64,000 bases of DNA from Bathymodiolus japonicus methanotrophic gill symbiont (GTDB lineage Bacteria; Pseudomonadota; Gammaproteobacteria; Methylococcales; Methylomonadaceae): NCBI RefSeq assembly GCF_019721995.1, contig NZ_BLYC01000011.1, positions 1 to 64,000 of the forward strand, read 5' to 3'. A model generated the notes under the pieces. It searched no databases, was not told the DNA's origin, and was given only the letters and a program-made list of their open reading frames with translations. This document shows positions 49,849 to 60,409 of this stretch, one piece after another (position 1 is the first letter of the stretch; every line of letters starts with the position of its first letter). A program made the position numbers and the translations under genes.

Positions 49849-49880
49849 GTACTCTTTTCGTAGCGAAAAAAGGCTATTTA

Positions 49881-50038
49881 GGTAACACGCAATAAATAAC
49901 CTACCAATATTGCGCAGGATTTTTGTTCGCCTTCAAGGCGTAGAAATAGGCGCATAGCAGGCTACGTAACTATTTCTACAACACAGAAGATGGACAAAAA
50001 GACAAGCAAGGTGGGTGGGTTATTTGTTGCGAGTTACC
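49881..50038. mobile_element. MITE-F copy 2, 158 bp
   Basis: Same ends as 28356-28512, duplication TTA (49878-49880, 50039-50041). It lies between the rhodanese and typA; the remaining 120 bp before typA show no gene. Confidence 0.88.
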
Positions 50039-50160
50039 TTAGTACGTATAACACTGAACCTGGATGTCGCGCTATGTCTTAGCCATAATCAAAGTAGTAA
50101 AAAACACTGATGTTTTCGGTGTCCGAAAACATAACACTCATTAAAAATAGTACAAATAAA

Positions 50161-51966
50161 GTGATAGAAAAATTAAGAAATATAGCCATTATTGCGCACG
50201 TCGATCATGGTAAAACAACGCTGGTTGATAAGTTATTAGAACAGTCGGGTACCTTTGCCGAGCATGAGCAAGCTACCGAAAGAATGATGGATTCTAATGA
50301 CCTGGAAAAAGAGCGAGGTATTACCATTCTGGCAAAAAATACGGCTATCGACTGGAATGGCTATCATATTAATATTGTTGACACACCAGGGCACGCCGAC
50401 TTCGGTGGTGAAGTCGAGCGTGTTTTATCTATGGTGGACAGCGTACTATTGTTAGTTGATGCTGTGGATGGACCTATGCCGCAAACGCGCTTTGTTACGC
50501 AAAAAGCTTTTGCGTTGGGTTTAAAGCCGATTGTGGTCATTAATAAAGTAGATCGTCCTGGCGCGCGACCTGACGGGGTGGTTGATCAGACCTTTGATTT
50601 ATTTGATAATCTGGGGGCGACCGATGAGCAGTTAGACTTTCCGATTGTTTATGCATCGGCCATCAATGGATATGCTGGTCTGGAAGATGATGTTTCCGGC
50701 GGTGATATGACCCCGCTATTTGAAACAATTGTGGACAAAGTAGTGCCTCCAGCTGTTGATGCAGATGGTCCTTTCCAAATGCAGGTGATTAGCCTGGATT
50801 ACAACTCCTATGTCGGGATTATTGGTGTGGGGCGTATTCAGCGTGGTACGGTTAAGCGCAATATGCCGTTAACACTGGTCGATATTGAAGGTAAAACTCG
50901 TAACGGCCGGATGCTAAAGCTATATGGTTTTGATGGGCTGGAGCGTGTAGAAGTAGAATCTGCAAGTGCAGGTGAGATTATCGCTTTCTGTGGTATAGAA
51001 AAACTGCAAATTTCAGAAACGCTATGTGCGCCTGATAATGTAGATCCCTTGCCTGCCTTGTCAATTGATGAACCCACGGTGAGTATGACTTTTCAGGTGA
51101 ATAACTCACCATTTGCCGGTAAAGAAGGTAAATTTATTACCACACGTCAAATCAGTGATCGCCTGGACAAAGAATTACAGCACAATGTTGCCTTACGCGT
51201 TGCGCCTACTGATGATCCGGATAAATTTAAAGTGTCAGGGCGTGGTGAATTACACTTATCGGTATTAATCGAAAATATGCGCCGTGAAGGCTTTGAGATG
51301 GGAGTTTCTCGTCCTGAAGTGATTATCAAGGAAATTGATGGTGTTAAATCCGAGCCGTATGAATATGTAACCATTGAGGTCGAAGAAGAGCATCAGGGTA
51401 CGATTATGGAAAAACTAGGTGACCGTAAAGGTGACCTGAAAGATATGGTACCCGACGGTAAAGGGCGTATTCGTCTGGAATATATCGTGCCCTCGCGTGG
51501 TTTATTAGGTTTTCAAACAGAGTTCCTAACATCAACCTCTGGATCTGGTCTGTTTTATCATGTGTTTGATCATTATGGTCCTGTAAAAGAGGGCGCGGTG
51601 GGTAACCGGGTTCGTGGTGTACTGGTCTCCATGGCCAAGGGTAAGGCGGTTGATTACTCTTTATATCCACTGCAGGCACGTGGTGAGTTATTAGTAGTGA
51701 ATGGTGATGAAATATACGAAGGTATGCTGGTCGGCATTCATTCTCGTACTAACGATTTAGTGGTTAACCCTACCAAGCCTAAGCCATTAACCAACGTGCG
51801 TGCTTCAGGAACCGATGAAAGTCTGACCTGTGCCAAGATACAAAAAATGACTTTGGAGCAGGCTTTAGAATTTATCAGTGATGATGAACTGGTTGAAGTT
51901 ACGCCAAAATCGATACGCTTGCGTAAAATTTTATTAACTGAAATTGAGCGTAAGCGCGCAAAATAA
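50161..51966 (+). CDS. typA: translational GTPase TypA/BipA
   Basis: 601 residues, ribosome-associated GTPase for large-subunit assembly and stress or cold response. G1 AHVDHGKTT, switch [10 protein letters not shown]3 [11 protein letters not shown]4 NKVD and the C-terminal end [17 protein letters not shown] chose GTG at 50161 ([17 protein letters not shown], matching the family's [11 protein letters not shown] start); an in-frame ATG 17 codons upstream adds non-conserved residues. Confidence 0.96.
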   Translation: MIEKLRNIAIIAHVDHGKTTLVDKLLEQSGTFAEHEQATERMMDSNDLEKERGITILAKNTAIDWNGYHINIVDTPGHADFGGEVERVLSMVDSVLLLVDAVDGPMPQTRFVTQKAFALGLKPIVVINKVDRPGARPDGVVDQTFDLFDNLGATDEQLDFPIVYASAINGYAGLEDDVSGGDMTPLFETIVDKVVPPAVDADGPFQMQVISLDYNSYVGIIGVGRIQRGTVKRNMPLTLVDIEGKTRNGRMLKLYGFDGLERVEVESASAGEIIAFCGIEKLQISETLCAPDNVDPLPALSIDEPTVSMTFQVNNSPFAGKEGKFITTRQISDRLDKELQHNVALRVAPTDDPDKFKVSGRGELHLSVLIENMRREGFEMGVSRPEVIIKEIDGVKSEPYEYVTIEVEEEHQGTIMEKLGDRKGDLKDMVPDGKGRIRLEYIVPSRGLLGFQTEFLTSTSGSGLFYHVFDHYGPVKEGAVGNRVRGVLVSMAKGKAVDYSLYPLQARGELLVVNGDEIYEGMLVGIHSRTNDLVVNPTKPKPLTNVRASGTDESLTCAKIQKMTLEQALEFISDDELVEVTPKSIRLRKILLTEIERKRAK

Positions 51967-51969
51967 CCT

Positions 51970-52082
51970 AATCGTTCCCAAGTTCCGCGAGGGAACGCAG
52001 TTAGCGATGCTCCTGCGTCGTGTATATTGGGCGCGGGAGCATCAACGGAGGCATTCTCACGCTGAGCGTGGGAACGATAATA
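51970..52082. repeat. GTTCCCAC-type inverted repeats
   Basis: Two hairpins (CGTTCCC...GGGAACG; CTCACGC-TGAGCGTGGGAACG) filling the typA-hisB gap. Common non-coding repeat style in gammaproteobacteria. Confidence 0.7.
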
Positions 52083-52085
52083 CAT

Positions 52086-52679
52086 ATGACAAATAGAACT
52101 GCGAGTGTTGAGCGCAACACACTAGAAACAAAGATAAGTGTAAGCATAGACCTGGATGGCACAGGCAAGGCTGAATTTGATACTGGCGTGCCTTTTTTAG
52201 AGCATATGCTGGATCAGATTGCGCGTCATGGCCTGATCGATATGGATATCGTCTGCAAAGGGGATCTGCAAATTGATGATCATCATACTGTAGAAGATAT
52301 TGGTATTACTTTGGGCAAGACATTTGCTAAGGCCTTAGGTGACAAAAAAGGCCTGTTTCGCTATGGTCATGCCTATGTGCCACTGGATGAAGCTTTATCG
52401 CGTGTCGTGATCGATTTTTCAGGTCGCCCGGGATTGCATTATGAGGTCGAGTTTAAGCGCGCCATGATAGGCAGTTTTGATGTGGATTTATTTCGTGAGT
52501 TCTTTCAGGGCTTTGTGAATCATGCGGGTGTTTCTTTGCATATCGATAATCTGAAAGGGGTGAATGCGCATCATGTTGCGGAAACAGTGTTTAAGGCAAT
52601 GGGGCGTGCGGTGCGTATGGCGGTGACTGAAGATCCGCGTATGGCTGGGATAATGCCATCTACAAAAGGTGTATTGTAG
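52086..52679 (+). CDS. hisB: imidazoleglycerol-phosphate dehydratase
   Basis: 197 residues, monofunctional (no HAD phosphatase domain). Mn-binding motifs [11 protein letters not shown] and [19 protein letters not shown] at 52086 gives [12 protein letters not shown]; the extension upstream lies in a repeat. First of a his run hisB-hisH-hisA-hisF-hisI-hisE; hisG, hisD and hisC are not in the window. Confidence 0.96.
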   Translation: MTNRTASVERNTLETKISVSIDLDGTGKAEFDTGVPFLEHMLDQIARHGLIDMDIVCKGDLQIDDHHTVEDIGITLGKTFAKALGDKKGLFRYGHAYVPLDEALSRVVIDFSGRPGLHYEVEFKRAMIGSFDVDLFREFFQGFVNHAGVSLHIDNLKGVNAHHVAETVFKAMGRAVRMAVTEDPRMAGIMPSTKGVL

Positions 52680-52735
52680 GTTGGGTTAGCTTAGCTTATC
52701 TAGCGTAGCGCAGATAACGTAACCCGACATTTTGT
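52676..52735. repeat. inverted repeat between hisB and hisH
   Basis: GTAGGTTGGGTTA ... TAACCCGAC hairpin-forming repeat directly after the hisB stop. It may attenuate or stabilise the his transcript. Confidence 0.55.
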
Positions 52736-52800
52736 GATAACTACGATTTGTTATCTTGCATTATGTTTTATATTTTTAATCGATTTACTTTCTAATTCTA

Positions 52801-53442
52801 ATGTCTTCAGTAGCAGTCATAGATTATGGCATGGGTAATTTACACTCCATCGCCAAAGCTTTACAGCACGCATCACCTGATGTCGATGTGCGGGTTGTTT
52901 CCGATAAACAGGCCATTTTAGCTGCAGATCGCGTGGTCTTTCCCGGGGTAGGCGCAATTCGTGATTGCATGCATGCACTTGAGGCGACCGAGCTTGTCGA
53001 AGTTATTACTCAGGTTGCGCAAACTCGGCCCTTGCTAGGCGTTTGTCTGGGTATGCAGGCGATGCTTGGCCATAGTGAAGAAAATGGTGGGACCGATTGC
53101 TTAAATCTTATTCCAGGGGAAGTTGTGCATTTCGCAAAAGATTTGCAGGGCGCTCAAGGGAAAAAGCTAAAAATTCCGCATATGGGCTGGAATAAAGTAC
53201 AACAAGTAGCGCATCCCCTGTGGCAAAATATAGCGCAGGACAGTCGCTTTTATTTTGTACATAGTTACTATGCCCAGCCTGATGAGTCACATAGAGTTGC
53301 AGCGACTACCGAGTATCCTGATGCTTTTGCCTGTGCATTGGCTAAGGATAATGTCTTTGCAGTGCAATTTCATCCAGAAAAAAGTCAGGCAGTTGGCTTG
53401 CAATTGCTACAGAACTTCTTGCACTGGGATGGCCAGTGTTGA
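52801..53442 (+). CDS. hisH: imidazole glycerol phosphate synthase, glutaminase subunit
   Basis: 213 residues, class I amidotransferase. Nucleophile Cys in LLGVCLGMQAM and His/Glu in VQFHPEKS. Supplies ammonia to HisF. Confidence 0.95.
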   Translation: MSSVAVIDYGMGNLHSIAKALQHASPDVDVRVVSDKQAILAADRVVFPGVGAIRDCMHALEATELVEVITQVAQTRPLLGVCLGMQAMLGHSEENGGTDCLNLIPGEVVHFAKDLQGAQGKKLKIPHMGWNKVQQVAHPLWQNIAQDSRFYFVHSYYAQPDESHRVAATTEYPDAFACALAKDNVFAVQFHPEKSQAVGLQLLQNFLHWDGQC

Positions 53443-53486
53443 ATTTGAGTTCATTATATTTATATTACCTTATTGAGGCTTGAAAA

Positions 53487-54221
53487 ATGTTGTTAATCCC
53501 CGCTATCGACCTGAAAGATGGTAAATGTGTGCGTTTGCGTCAAGGTCGCATGGAAGATGATACGGTCTTTTCAGATAACCCGGTAGAGGTTGCCGGACGC
53601 TGGGTTGATGCTGGTGCCAGGCGAATTCATCTGGTCGATTTAGACGGCGCGTTTGCAGGTAAGCCGCGCAATGCAGAAATTATTCACCAAATCGTCGAGG
53701 CTTATCCAGATGTGCCGGTGCAAATCGGCGGAGGAATACGCGATGAAGATACGATACAAGGCTATTTAGAAGCTGGCGTACAATATGTCATTATTGGCAC
53801 CAAGGCGGTTAGTGAACCGCATTTTGTGCGCGATGTGGCGGTTGAATTTCCTGGCCATATTATTGTTGGCCTAGATGCAAAAGACGGTAAAGTTGCCATA
53901 GATGGCTGGTCAAAATTATCGCATCATGATGTGATAGACTTGGCGCAGAAGTTTGAGGAGCATGGCGTAGAAGCGATTATTTATACTGATATTGCACGTG
54001 ATGGCATGATGCAGGGTGTGAATGTCGAAGCGACTGCGAAACTGGCGCGGTCTATCAAAATTCCGGTAATTGCTTCAGGCGGTATTACCAATATGGATGA
54101 TATTCATGCGCTAGGTGCTGTTGCAGGTGATGGCATTATGGGCGCGATTACCGGTCGGGCAATTTATGAGGGTACGCTGGATTTTGTCGCGGCAGAAAAG
54201 CTTGCCAAGTCATTTGCCTAA
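53487..54221 (+). CDS. hisA: phosphoribosylformimino-5-aminoimidazole carboxamide ribotide isomerase
   Basis: 244 residues, TIM barrel. Catalytic Asp in [13 protein letters not shown] and Asp in [12 protein letters not shown]; phosphate loops QIGGGIRD and ASGGITN. Followed by hisF after 9 nt. Confidence 0.96.
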   Translation: MLLIPAIDLKDGKCVRLRQGRMEDDTVFSDNPVEVAGRWVDAGARRIHLVDLDGAFAGKPRNAEIIHQIVEAYPDVPVQIGGGIRDEDTIQGYLEAGVQYVIIGTKAVSEPHFVRDVAVEFPGHIIVGLDAKDGKVAIDGWSKLSHHDVIDLAQKFEEHGVEAIIYTDIARDGMMQGVNVEATAKLARSIKIPVIASGGITNMDDIHALGAVAGDGIMGAITGRAIYEGTLDFVAAEKLAKSFA

Positions 54222-54230
54222 AGAGTTATT

Positions 54231-55004
54231 ATGAGTTTAGCTAAACGAATTATCCCCTGTCTTGATGTCGATAATGGAAGGGTAGTTAAAGGAGTACAGT
54301 TTGTAGATATCCGTGATGCAGGTGATCCAGTTGAAGTTGCCCGTCGTTATGATAGAGAAGGCGCGGATGAAATTACCTTTCTGGATATTACTGCGACACA
54401 TGATAACCGCGATACGATAGTGCATGTGGTTGAACAGGTGGCTAGTGAAGTCTTTATTCCACTCACCGTAGGCGGTGGTATTCGTAAATTGGAGGATATA
54501 CGCTGCATGCTGAATGCAGGAGCTGATAAGGTCGGTATTAATAGTGCGGCTGTGTTCAATCCTGAATTTGTTAAACAGGCAGCGGAAAAATTTGGTTCAC
54601 AATGTATTGTTGTGGCCATCGATGCCAAAAAAGTTAGTGCGCCGGGTGAGTCTGATCGCTGGGAGATCTTTACCCATGGTGGGCGTAAGGAAACAGGAAT
54701 AGACGCGATCGAGTGGGCTATAAAAATGGTTGATTATGGCGCAGGAGAAATTCTGTTGACCAGCATGGATCGCGATGGCACGAAAATTGGGTTTGACCTG
54801 GAATTAACCCGGGCAGTTAGCGAAGCGGTAGCTGTACCGGTGATTGCCTCGGGTGGCGTGGGTAATCTGGAGCATTTAGCAGCAGGAGTACTTAAGGGCA
54901 AAGCAGATGCGGTATTGGCGGCAAGTATTTTTCATTTTGCTGAGTACAGCGTTGAAGAAGCTAAACAATATATGCGTGATCAAGGCATCGAGGTGCGGCT
55001 TTAA
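54231..55004 (+). CDS. hisF: imidazole glycerol phosphate synthase, cyclase subunit
   Basis: 257 residues, TIM barrel paralogous to HisA. Catalytic Asp in [14 protein letters not shown] and in [21 protein letters not shown] and ASGGVGN. Directly followed by the hisI ATG. Confidence 0.97.
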   Translation: MSLAKRIIPCLDVDNGRVVKGVQFVDIRDAGDPVEVARRYDREGADEITFLDITATHDNRDTIVHVVEQVASEVFIPLTVGGGIRKLEDIRCMLNAGADKVGINSAAVFNPEFVKQAAEKFGSQCIVVAIDAKKVSAPGESDRWEIFTHGGRKETGIDAIEWAIKMVDYGAGEILLTSMDRDGTKIGFDLELTRAVSEAVAVPVIASGGVGNLEHLAAGVLKGKADAVLAASIFHFAEYSVEEAKQYMRDQGIEVRL

Positions 55005-55391
55005 ATGAATAATGCATGGCTAGATGAAATTCGCTGGACAGAGGATGGTTTAGTACCTGTTATTGCTCAACAGACGGGTACAGGCCGAGTAGTGATGTTT
55101 GCTTGGATGAACCGTGAAGCTTTGGCATTAACTGCTGAAAATGGTTATGCAGTCTATTGGTCACGTTCGCGCAATAGATTATGGCGCAAAGGTGAAGAGT
55201 CAGGTAATCAGCAAAAAATCATTAGTATTCAGCTGGATTGTGATGAAGATGTACTGTTACTGGAAATTGAACAGCACGGTGGTATTGCTTGTCATACGGG
55301 ACGGGAAAGTTGCTTTTATCGGACTCTGGAAAATAATGTCTGGAAAGAAAATTTGCCGGTCTTAAAAGACCCGGCAGAGATGTATAAATAA
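55005..55391 (+). CDS. hisI: phosphoribosyl-AMP cyclohydrolase
   Basis: 128 residues, separate from HisE. Metal-binding motif [30 protein letters not shown]. Starts at the base after the hisF stop. Confidence 0.96.
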   Translation: MNNAWLDEIRWTEDGLVPVIAQQTGTGRVVMFAWMNREALALTAENGYAVYWSRSRNRLWRKGEESGNQQKIISIQLDCDEDVLLLEIEQHGGIACHTGRESCFYRTLENNVWKENLPVLKDPAEMYK

Positions 55392-55405
55392 GCATTACAA
55401 TGGAT

Positions 55406-55468
55406 GTAGGGCACGGCTTTAGCCCGCCATATTCTGCTTGTATAAGGCGGGCTAAAGCCGCGCCCTAC
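55406..55468. repeat. REP palindrome between hisI and hisE
   Basis: GTAGGGCACGGCTTTAGCCC pairing with an inverted arm ending GCGCCCTAC. Same family as 30428 and 61307. Confidence 0.8.
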
Positions 55469-55491
55469 AGAGTTAATAGTGAGAAAATTGA

Positions 55492-55809
55492 ATGAGTGAA
55501 GTATTAACAGAATTAGCTGCAGTTCTAGAGCAACGCAAGCAGGAGTCAGCTGATTCTTCATATGTTGCGAGCTTATATGCAAAAGGTCTGGACACCATAT
55601 TAAAAAAAATTGGTGAAGAAGCGACCGAAACGGTGATTGCGGCAAAAGATGGCAATAAACAGCAAATCATTTATGAAACAGCGGATTTATGGTTTCATAG
55701 TTTGGTGTTACTTGCTCAACAGGGCTTACATCCCGATGATGTCTTAAATGAATTACAGCGACGTTTTGGATTGTCAGGTCTGGAAGAAAAAGCGCAACGT
55801 CAGAAATAA
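55492..55809 (+). CDS. hisE: phosphoribosyl-ATP pyrophosphatase
   Basis: 105 residues, all-helical MazG-like fold with [17 protein letters not shown] and [13 protein letters not shown]. Removes pyrophosphate from phosphoribosyl-ATP, the step before HisI. Separated from hisI by a REP hairpin and from tatA by 17 nt. Confidence 0.96.
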   Translation: MSEVLTELAAVLEQRKQESADSSYVASLYAKGLDTILKKIGEEATETVIAAKDGNKQQIIYETADLWFHSLVLLAQQGLHPDDVLNELQRRFGLSGLEEKAQRQK

Positions 55810-55826
55810 CCTAAAGAGGAATTATT

Positions 55827-56048
55827 ATGGGAATTAGCGTAACTCAATTATTAATTGTATTAGTCATCGTGATTGTTTTATTCGGCACCAAGCGCCTGCG
55901 CAATATGGGCGGTGATTTAGGTGGGGCAATAAGAGGCTTTCGTTCGGCAATGAAAGGTGGTGAGCAAGACACAAAAATTGAGGAAAACGAAGCTGATATT
56001 CTTGAAGGCGAAGTAACAAAAAAGCAATCTGAAGAAGATAAAGTCTAA
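55827..56048 (+). CDS. tatA: Sec-independent translocase TatA
   Basis: 73 residues. N-terminal membrane helix ([22 protein letters not shown]), amphipathic helix with [14 protein letters not shown], acidic tail. Good ribosome-binding site (GAGGAATT). Operon hisE-tatABC. Confidence 0.95.
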   Translation: MGISVTQLLIVLVIVIVLFGTKRLRNMGGDLGGAIRGFRSAMKGGEQDTKIEENEADILEGEVTKKQSEEDKV

Positions 56049-56051
56049 GCC

Positions 56052-56360
56052 ATGTTTGATATCGGCTTTTGGGAGATTTGCATGATTGGCCTGGTAAGCT
56101 TGCTTGTTATTGGTCCAGAAAAATTACCTAAAGTTGCACGAATTGCAGGCTTCTGGGTGGGTAAAACGCGGCATATGGTTGCCTCGGTTAAAGAAGAGAT
56201 AAAAGAAGAATTTAAGGAAGAAGAACTAAGGCAGTTATTAAAAGAGCAGCAAGATAAAATAGATGCGATGACCAAAGATCTGAGCTTGAATGGCCGGGCA
56301 GAGCATTTTTTAGATTCAAAGCAGCAACAAATGGATAAAGACAAACATGGCGGAGAGTGA
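56052..56360 (+). CDS. tatB: Sec-independent translocase TatB
   Basis: 102 residues: MFDIGFWEICMIGLVSLLVIGPEKLPKVAR start typical of TatB, then a long charged coiled helix (KEEIKEEFKEEELRQLLKEQ). Overlaps tatC by 14 nt. Confidence 0.95.
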   Translation: MFDIGFWEICMIGLVSLLVIGPEKLPKVARIAGFWVGKTRHMVASVKEEIKEEFKEEELRQLLKEQQDKIDAMTKDLSLNGRAEHFLDSKQQQMDKDKHGGE

Positions 56361-57099
56361 AGAGCAGGAGCAGCCATTTATTTCTCACCTTGTCGAGTTA
56401 CGTAATCGATTATTAAAGGTGGTGTTAAGTGTGTTGCTGGTTTTTCTGGCGATGGCTCCTTTTGCTAATGAGATCTATAGTTTTTTAGCCCAGCCTTTGA
56501 TGCAGTTTTTACCAGAAAATACGTCGATGGTAGCCATCGATGTGGTCTCGCCTTTTTTAACGCCGTTTAAGCTAGTATTAGTCGCAGCAATATTTATAGC
56601 CGTTCCGGTTATTTTGTATCAATTCTGGGCATTTGTTGCGCCAGGCCTGTATGCACATGAAAGGCGCATGATTGCGCCCTTATTAATTGCTAGTACCTTG
56701 TTGTTCGTACTGGGTATGGTATTTGCTTATTACGTGGTTTTCCCGCTGGTGTTTGGATTTCTTACTGCGGCAGCGCCTGAAGGCGTGTCGGTGATGACCG
56801 ATATTGCCAAGTACCTGGACTTTGTGCTGACCATGTTTTTTGCATTTGGTATGGCGTTTGAAGTTCCCATTGTCACAATTGTGTTAGTCTGGGTCGGTGT
56901 TTTTACACCCCGGCAGCTGGCAGAAAAACGACCTTATATTATTGTCAGTGCTTTTATTATCGGCATGTTTTTAACGCCGCCCGATGTTATTTCACAGACC
57001 TTGCTGGCAGTCCCTATCTGGCTGTTATTTGAAACCGGCTTGTTATTTTCACGATTATTTGTCAGAAAAGATAAGCAGCGACAAATAGGTACAGACTAG
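56347..57099 (+). CDS. tatC: Sec-independent translocase TatC
   Basis: 250 residues, six membrane helices. Conserved SHLVELRNRLLK near the N-terminus (signal-peptide docking), APGLYAHERR and FEVPIVTIVLVWVGVF. Completes the twin-arginine export system. Confidence 0.96.
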   Translation: MAESEEQEQPFISHLVELRNRLLKVVLSVLLVFLAMAPFANEIYSFLAQPLMQFLPENTSMVAIDVVSPFLTPFKLVLVAAIFIAVPVILYQFWAFVAPGLYAHERRMIAPLLIASTLLFVLGMVFAYYVVFPLVFGFLTAAAPEGVSVMTDIAKYLDFVLTMFFAFGMAFEVPIVTIVLVWVGVFTPRQLAEKRPYIIVSAFIIGMFLTPPDVISQTLLAVPIWLLFETGLLFSRLFVRKDKQRQIGTD

Positions 57100-57235
57100 T
57101 GCAGCACCAGGGGTTAAATACCGTTAAGAACTTTATTCCACTATACCCGACATAGCGAAAGCGATTGCACTCCTTTGCCATTGCAGGAAAAGTAATCAAT
57201 ATAATGATAGGCAAGTACCTGGCCGGACTACGAAT

Positions 57236-57688
57236 ATGAAAAAAACCCTTATTTTATTAGTCACTGTTGCGCTAATTATCTTCGAGAGCTATCAGGAGCA
57301 AGGAAATTTCCTGATCGCCGACGATTTATTGCAAACTTTTACACTTGAAAATAGCGAAAACAACAGTCTGCAGCGTGCTTTCAATAATAAGCAAAGTGAT
57401 CTGCAGATTCAGGGGGCTGGTGTGGTTGTAAAAGTATTACGTGATGACACTAAGGGCTCAAAACACCAGAAATTTATTCTGCGCAATAATACCGGGCAAA
57501 GCGTGTTGGTGGCTCATAATATAGACCTGGCACCCAGGCTTTCTGGGCTGAAAAAAGGGGATACCGTTGAGTTTTATGGCGAGTATGAATGGAATGCAAA
57601 GGGCGGTGTTATCCACTGGACGCATAAAGCCCCCGGCAGTCGTCATATTTCTGGCTGGCTAAAATATCAGGGCAGAACTTACCAATAA
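57236..57688 (+). CDS. DUF3465-family exported protein
   Basis: 150 residues with an N-terminal signal or anchor (KKTLILLVTVALIIF) and the DUF3465 core: HQKFILRNNTGQSVLVAHNIDLAPR, FYGEYEWNAKGGVIHWTHKAP. Probably a periplasmic OB-like domain; role unknown. Its TAA overlapped the folM ATG before MITE-D entered. Confidence 0.88.
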   Translation: MKKTLILLVTVALIIFESYQEQGNFLIADDLLQTFTLENSENNSLQRAFNNKQSDLQIQGAGVVVKVLRDDTKGSKHQKFILRNNTGQSVLVAHNIDLAPRLSGLKKGDTVEFYGEYEWNAKGGVIHWTHKAPGSRHISGWLKYQGRTYQ

Positions 57689-57689
57689 T

Positions 57690-57833
57690 CCTAGAAAAAT
57701 CAATTGAGCACGGATTTTCCACAAAACCGTGAAGCGTTTTTAATTCGCCCGATGGGTAAAACTAACAAGTCGACATCATAATGTATATTCAACAGCTTGC
57801 AAGCAACTTAAGCGGTCAAATGATTTTTCTAGG
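57690..57833. mobile_element. MITE-D copy 3, 144 bp, before folM
   Basis: Ends CCTAGAAAAATCAATTGA / TGATTTTTCTAGG with exact duplication ATAAT (57685-57689, 57834-57838). The right ATAAT plus the next G forms the folM start codon; the left ATAAT contains the stop of the upstream gene. Confidence 0.9.
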
Positions 57834-57836
57834 ATA

Positions 57837-58574
57837 ATGTTAGCGAATAAGAATATTTTAATTACCGGCGGAGCAAAAAGAGTCGGTGCGTATTGTGTGC
57901 GTTATCTGCATGCGCAGGGCGCTAATATTATTTTGCATTATCGGAATTCAAAAAATGAGGCGCAGGCCTTGGCAGGTGAGCTTAATGAGCTGCGTGCTGA
58001 TTCGGTGCGTATTTATCAGGCGCAACTGCAGGATATTAACGCACTGCAAGAGCTGGCAGAAATGGCTGAGCAGGCATGGGGAGGGGTTGATGTATTAATT
58101 AATAATGCATCCGCTTTTTATGCCACTGGCATAGCTGAGGTGACAGAATCGCAATGGGATGATTTACTGGCGAGCAATTTAAAGTCGCCATTTTTTTTGA
58201 TTCAGGCGCTCGCCCCTGGCTTAAGCAAGCGACAGGGCTGTGTGGTGAATATCGTAGATATTCATGCCGAGCGGGGTTTGCCTGGGTTCCCTGTGTATAG
58301 CATTGCTAAAGCAGGCCTCACGGCGCTGACCAAAATACTCGCTAAAGAACTGGCGCCACAAATAAGAGTGAATGCCGTGGCGCCAGGCGCAATTCTATGG
58401 CCGGAATATGAGTCTGATGAACAGCAAAAGCAGGAGATTCGGGCTAAAGTTGCTTTGCAACGCACGGGCAGCCCCGAAGATATTGCCAAGGCAATTGCTT
58501 ATTTAATTAATGATGCCGAGTATATGACAGGTCAGGTATTGACGGTAGACGGTGGACGAACTTTATTCAGCTAG
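57837..58574 (+). CDS. folM: FolM-like pteridine reductase (SDR family)
   Basis: 245 residues, short-chain dehydrogenase. ILITGGAKRVG (NADPH), NNASAFY and YSIAKAG (catalytic Tyr-x3-Lys). The GGAKR start and the neighbouring folK and folB suggest dihydromonapterin/dihydrofolate reduction; a generic SDR is the alternative. Its 3' end overlaps convergent folK by 12 bp. Confidence 0.85.
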   Translation: MLANKNILITGGAKRVGAYCVRYLHAQGANIILHYRNSKNEAQALAGELNELRADSVRIYQAQLQDINALQELAEMAEQAWGGVDVLINNASAFYATGIAEVTESQWDDLLASNLKSPFFLIQALAPGLSKRQGCVVNIVDIHAERGLPGFPVYSIAKAGLTALTKILAKELAPQIRVNAVAPGAILWPEYESDEQQKQEIRAKVALQRTGSPEDIAKAIAYLINDAEYMTGQVLTVDGGRTLFS

Positions 58575-59072
58575 ACTTATTTTGCCAGATAAATGTTCAA
58601 TTTTTTGTTGAGCAGCCTTGCTTTTATCGAATTCCTGCCAGAGTTTATCGAAGCACACATCTTTAACTGGATGATGTCGTTCTGGCGCTATTTCAGCTAA
58701 AGGTTCAAGTACAAAGGCGTAATCAAGAATGTCCTTATGCGGGATAGTTAATGCTTCGGTAGTGATAATTTCCTGATCATACAAGAGCAAGTCCAGGTCT
58801 AGCGTGCGTGAAGAGAATTTTTTCTCAGTCCGCACCCGGTCGTGCTCTGCTTCTATGTTCTTTAGCTGTAGCGAGATGTGCACAGGGTCATGCTCGCTGT
58901 AAAAAGAAATGACTAGATTTAGAAATGCGTCACCGGCAAAGCCAACTGCAGCAGATTCATAAACACTGGAATAAGTCAGGCTGCCAAATTTGCACTGTAA
59001 TATCTCAAGAGCAGAAGGAATATTATGCTCTGGATTGATATTGCTACCTATGCTGATAAAACACAGAGGCAT
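58563..59072 (-). CDS. folK: 2-amino-4-hydroxy-6-hydroxymethyldihydropteridine pyrophosphokinase
   Basis: 169 residues. Start ISIGSNINPEHNI, ATP/Mg motif RTLDLDLLLYD, LTIPHKDILDYAFVLEPL. Lies 2 nt behind folB on the same strand. Confidence 0.96.
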   Translation of the reverse strand: MPLCFISIGSNINPEHNIPSALEILQCKFGSLTYSSVYESAAVGFAGDAFLNLVISFYSEHDPVHISLQLKNIEAEHDRVRTEKKFSSRTLDLDLLLYDQEIITTEALTIPHKDILDYAFVLEPLAEIAPERHHPVKDVCFDKLWQEFDKSKAAQQKIEHLSGKISLAE

Positions 59073-59074
59073 GT

Positions 59075-59428
59075 TTACTTTGTACCGCGCTCAATAATAA
59101 TGCCGACATCGCTAGCGCCGCTGATCGCACCCTTTTTATTGAGTGTCAGCTTGACCCAGGGGACATTAAATGTGCTACGAATGGTATGGTTGATTTCTTC
59201 GGCAAGCTTTTCTACCAGGAAAAACTCGCTTTGCTCGACAAAGTTTATAACATGTTGCGAGACGGCTTTGTAGTCTAATGTGTCTTCAATATCATCCGTT
59301 GCAGCAGCTTTTTTGATATCGTGAGCCATTTCAATATCCAGGATAACTGTTTGTTTGATTTCGCGCTCCCAGTCGTAAATACCGATGACTGTATCAATTT
59401 TCAAACCGCCTAAAAAAATAATGTCCAT
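59075..59428 (-). CDS. folB: dihydroneopterin aldolase
   Basis: 117 residues. GIYDWEREIKQTVILDIEM, TLDYKAVSQHV, FFLVEKLAEEI and a C-terminal VGIIIERG. ATG at 59428 is chosen over an upstream extension that crosses an ISa end. Pair folB-folK on the minus strand, facing folM. Confidence 0.95.
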   Translation of the reverse strand: MDIIFLGGLKIDTVIGIYDWEREIKQTVILDIEMAHDIKKAAATDDIEDTLDYKAVSQHVINFVEQSEFFLVEKLAEEINHTIRSTFNVPWVKLTLNKKGAISGASDVGIIIERGTK

Positions 59429-59465
59429 TAAGACTCCAGTTATTATTATAATTATACTTATTGTA

Positions 59466-59560
59466 CTGAAGTTTCCGAGTTTTTGAAACATAAGAGCATT
59501 AGCGAATACTTATTAAACTTAATATTAATAGTGTTCCGTTTGCTAAAAACCTTAAACTAC
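59466..59560 (+). mobile_element. solitary ISa left end, decayed
   Basis: CTGAAGTTTCCGAG followed by ~80 bp similar to the ISa left end (CATTCCGTT-like block), 38 bp upstream of the folB start. No gene or right end. 59561-59653 shows nothing. Confidence 0.65.
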
Positions 59561-59653
59561 AAAACGTCCTGGGAAGTTTTTTGCGAAATGCCCATAATGA
59601 ATTAAATATATCACAGGGTACTGCATTTATAGCTTGAACCCGGTAAACGTATT

Positions 59654-60409
59654 CTACACAAGTAATACAACCTGCTTATCTATAAACTGCTGTATTGCCT
59701 CTAGGGCAGATTTTTTTAACAATTCGCTGGGATTATCGGGCAGAACGGTTGTTAAACAGAGATCGATACTTATGGGCTGCTGGTTTTGAATTGTCTGCAA
59801 TAGACAAAAGCTCAACGGCGCTAGTTCAATAAATTTCACCTCATCTTTTGTATCACGGTAGGCCACAAGATAGCTGGGTTGCTTTGGTGTTTGTTGGTGC
59901 AAGTAGTCAGGGGAGATTTTATGTACCGGGAACTGGTAGGCTAAAGGCCAGGCTAGGGGTGATAAATTAATTGATTGGGTTAAGTCGGTGATTTGATGTA
60001 TTTCAGTCGCAGGGCTCTCTTCGGTGGAAATAGTTAAAGCCATTTCCACCCACTCATAATGCGCAAGTTCCAGCATAAAGGGGTAATCATCTGCACTGAT
60101 TTTTCTTTGGTTTTGCAAATACGCGATAAATTCTTCTGGGATCTCGGAAAAATACGGCGTTGTACTTGGGTGATTGGCAAAAAAATCCTGCGTAAGTTGT
60201 TGCCAGTAGTCGTTGTTACAGATTTTCCGTAACACCGGGAAGTTACTGGATAGGAAGCTTTCTACATTATTAAAGCACAGCTCGCGATACATTTGCATGC
60301 GGTTTTCCCGCACGCCTTCTGGGCAAGGGTTGCTGGAGGGGTTGCGGATATAGGAGGTAAATTCCGCTTGTTTAGCTTTAAAGTCTACTTTATGCAGAGA
60401 GTTGTTCAT
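59654..60409 (-). CDS. HvfC/BufC-like DUF2063 protein
   Basis: 251 residues. N-terminal DUF2063 domain (YRELCFNNVESFLSSNFPVLRKI, FFANHPSTTPYFSEIPEEF), then a second domain with YLVAYRDTKDEVKF. These proteins partner MNIO enzymes in making modified metal-binding peptides. ATG at 60409 lies within the end of the MNIO gene (20-nt overlap). Confidence 0.9.
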   Translation of the reverse strand: MNNSLHKVDFKAKQAEFTSYIRNPSSNPCPEGVRENRMQMYRELCFNNVESFLSSNFPVLRKICNNDYWQQLTQDFFANHPSTTPYFSEIPEEFIAYLQNQRKISADDYPFMLELAHYEWVEMALTISTEESPATEIHQITDLTQSINLSPLAWPLAYQFPVHKISPDYLHQQTPKQPSYLVAYRDTKDEVKFIELAPLSFCLLQTIQNQQPISIDLCLTTVLPDNPSELLKKSALEAIQQFIDKQVVLLV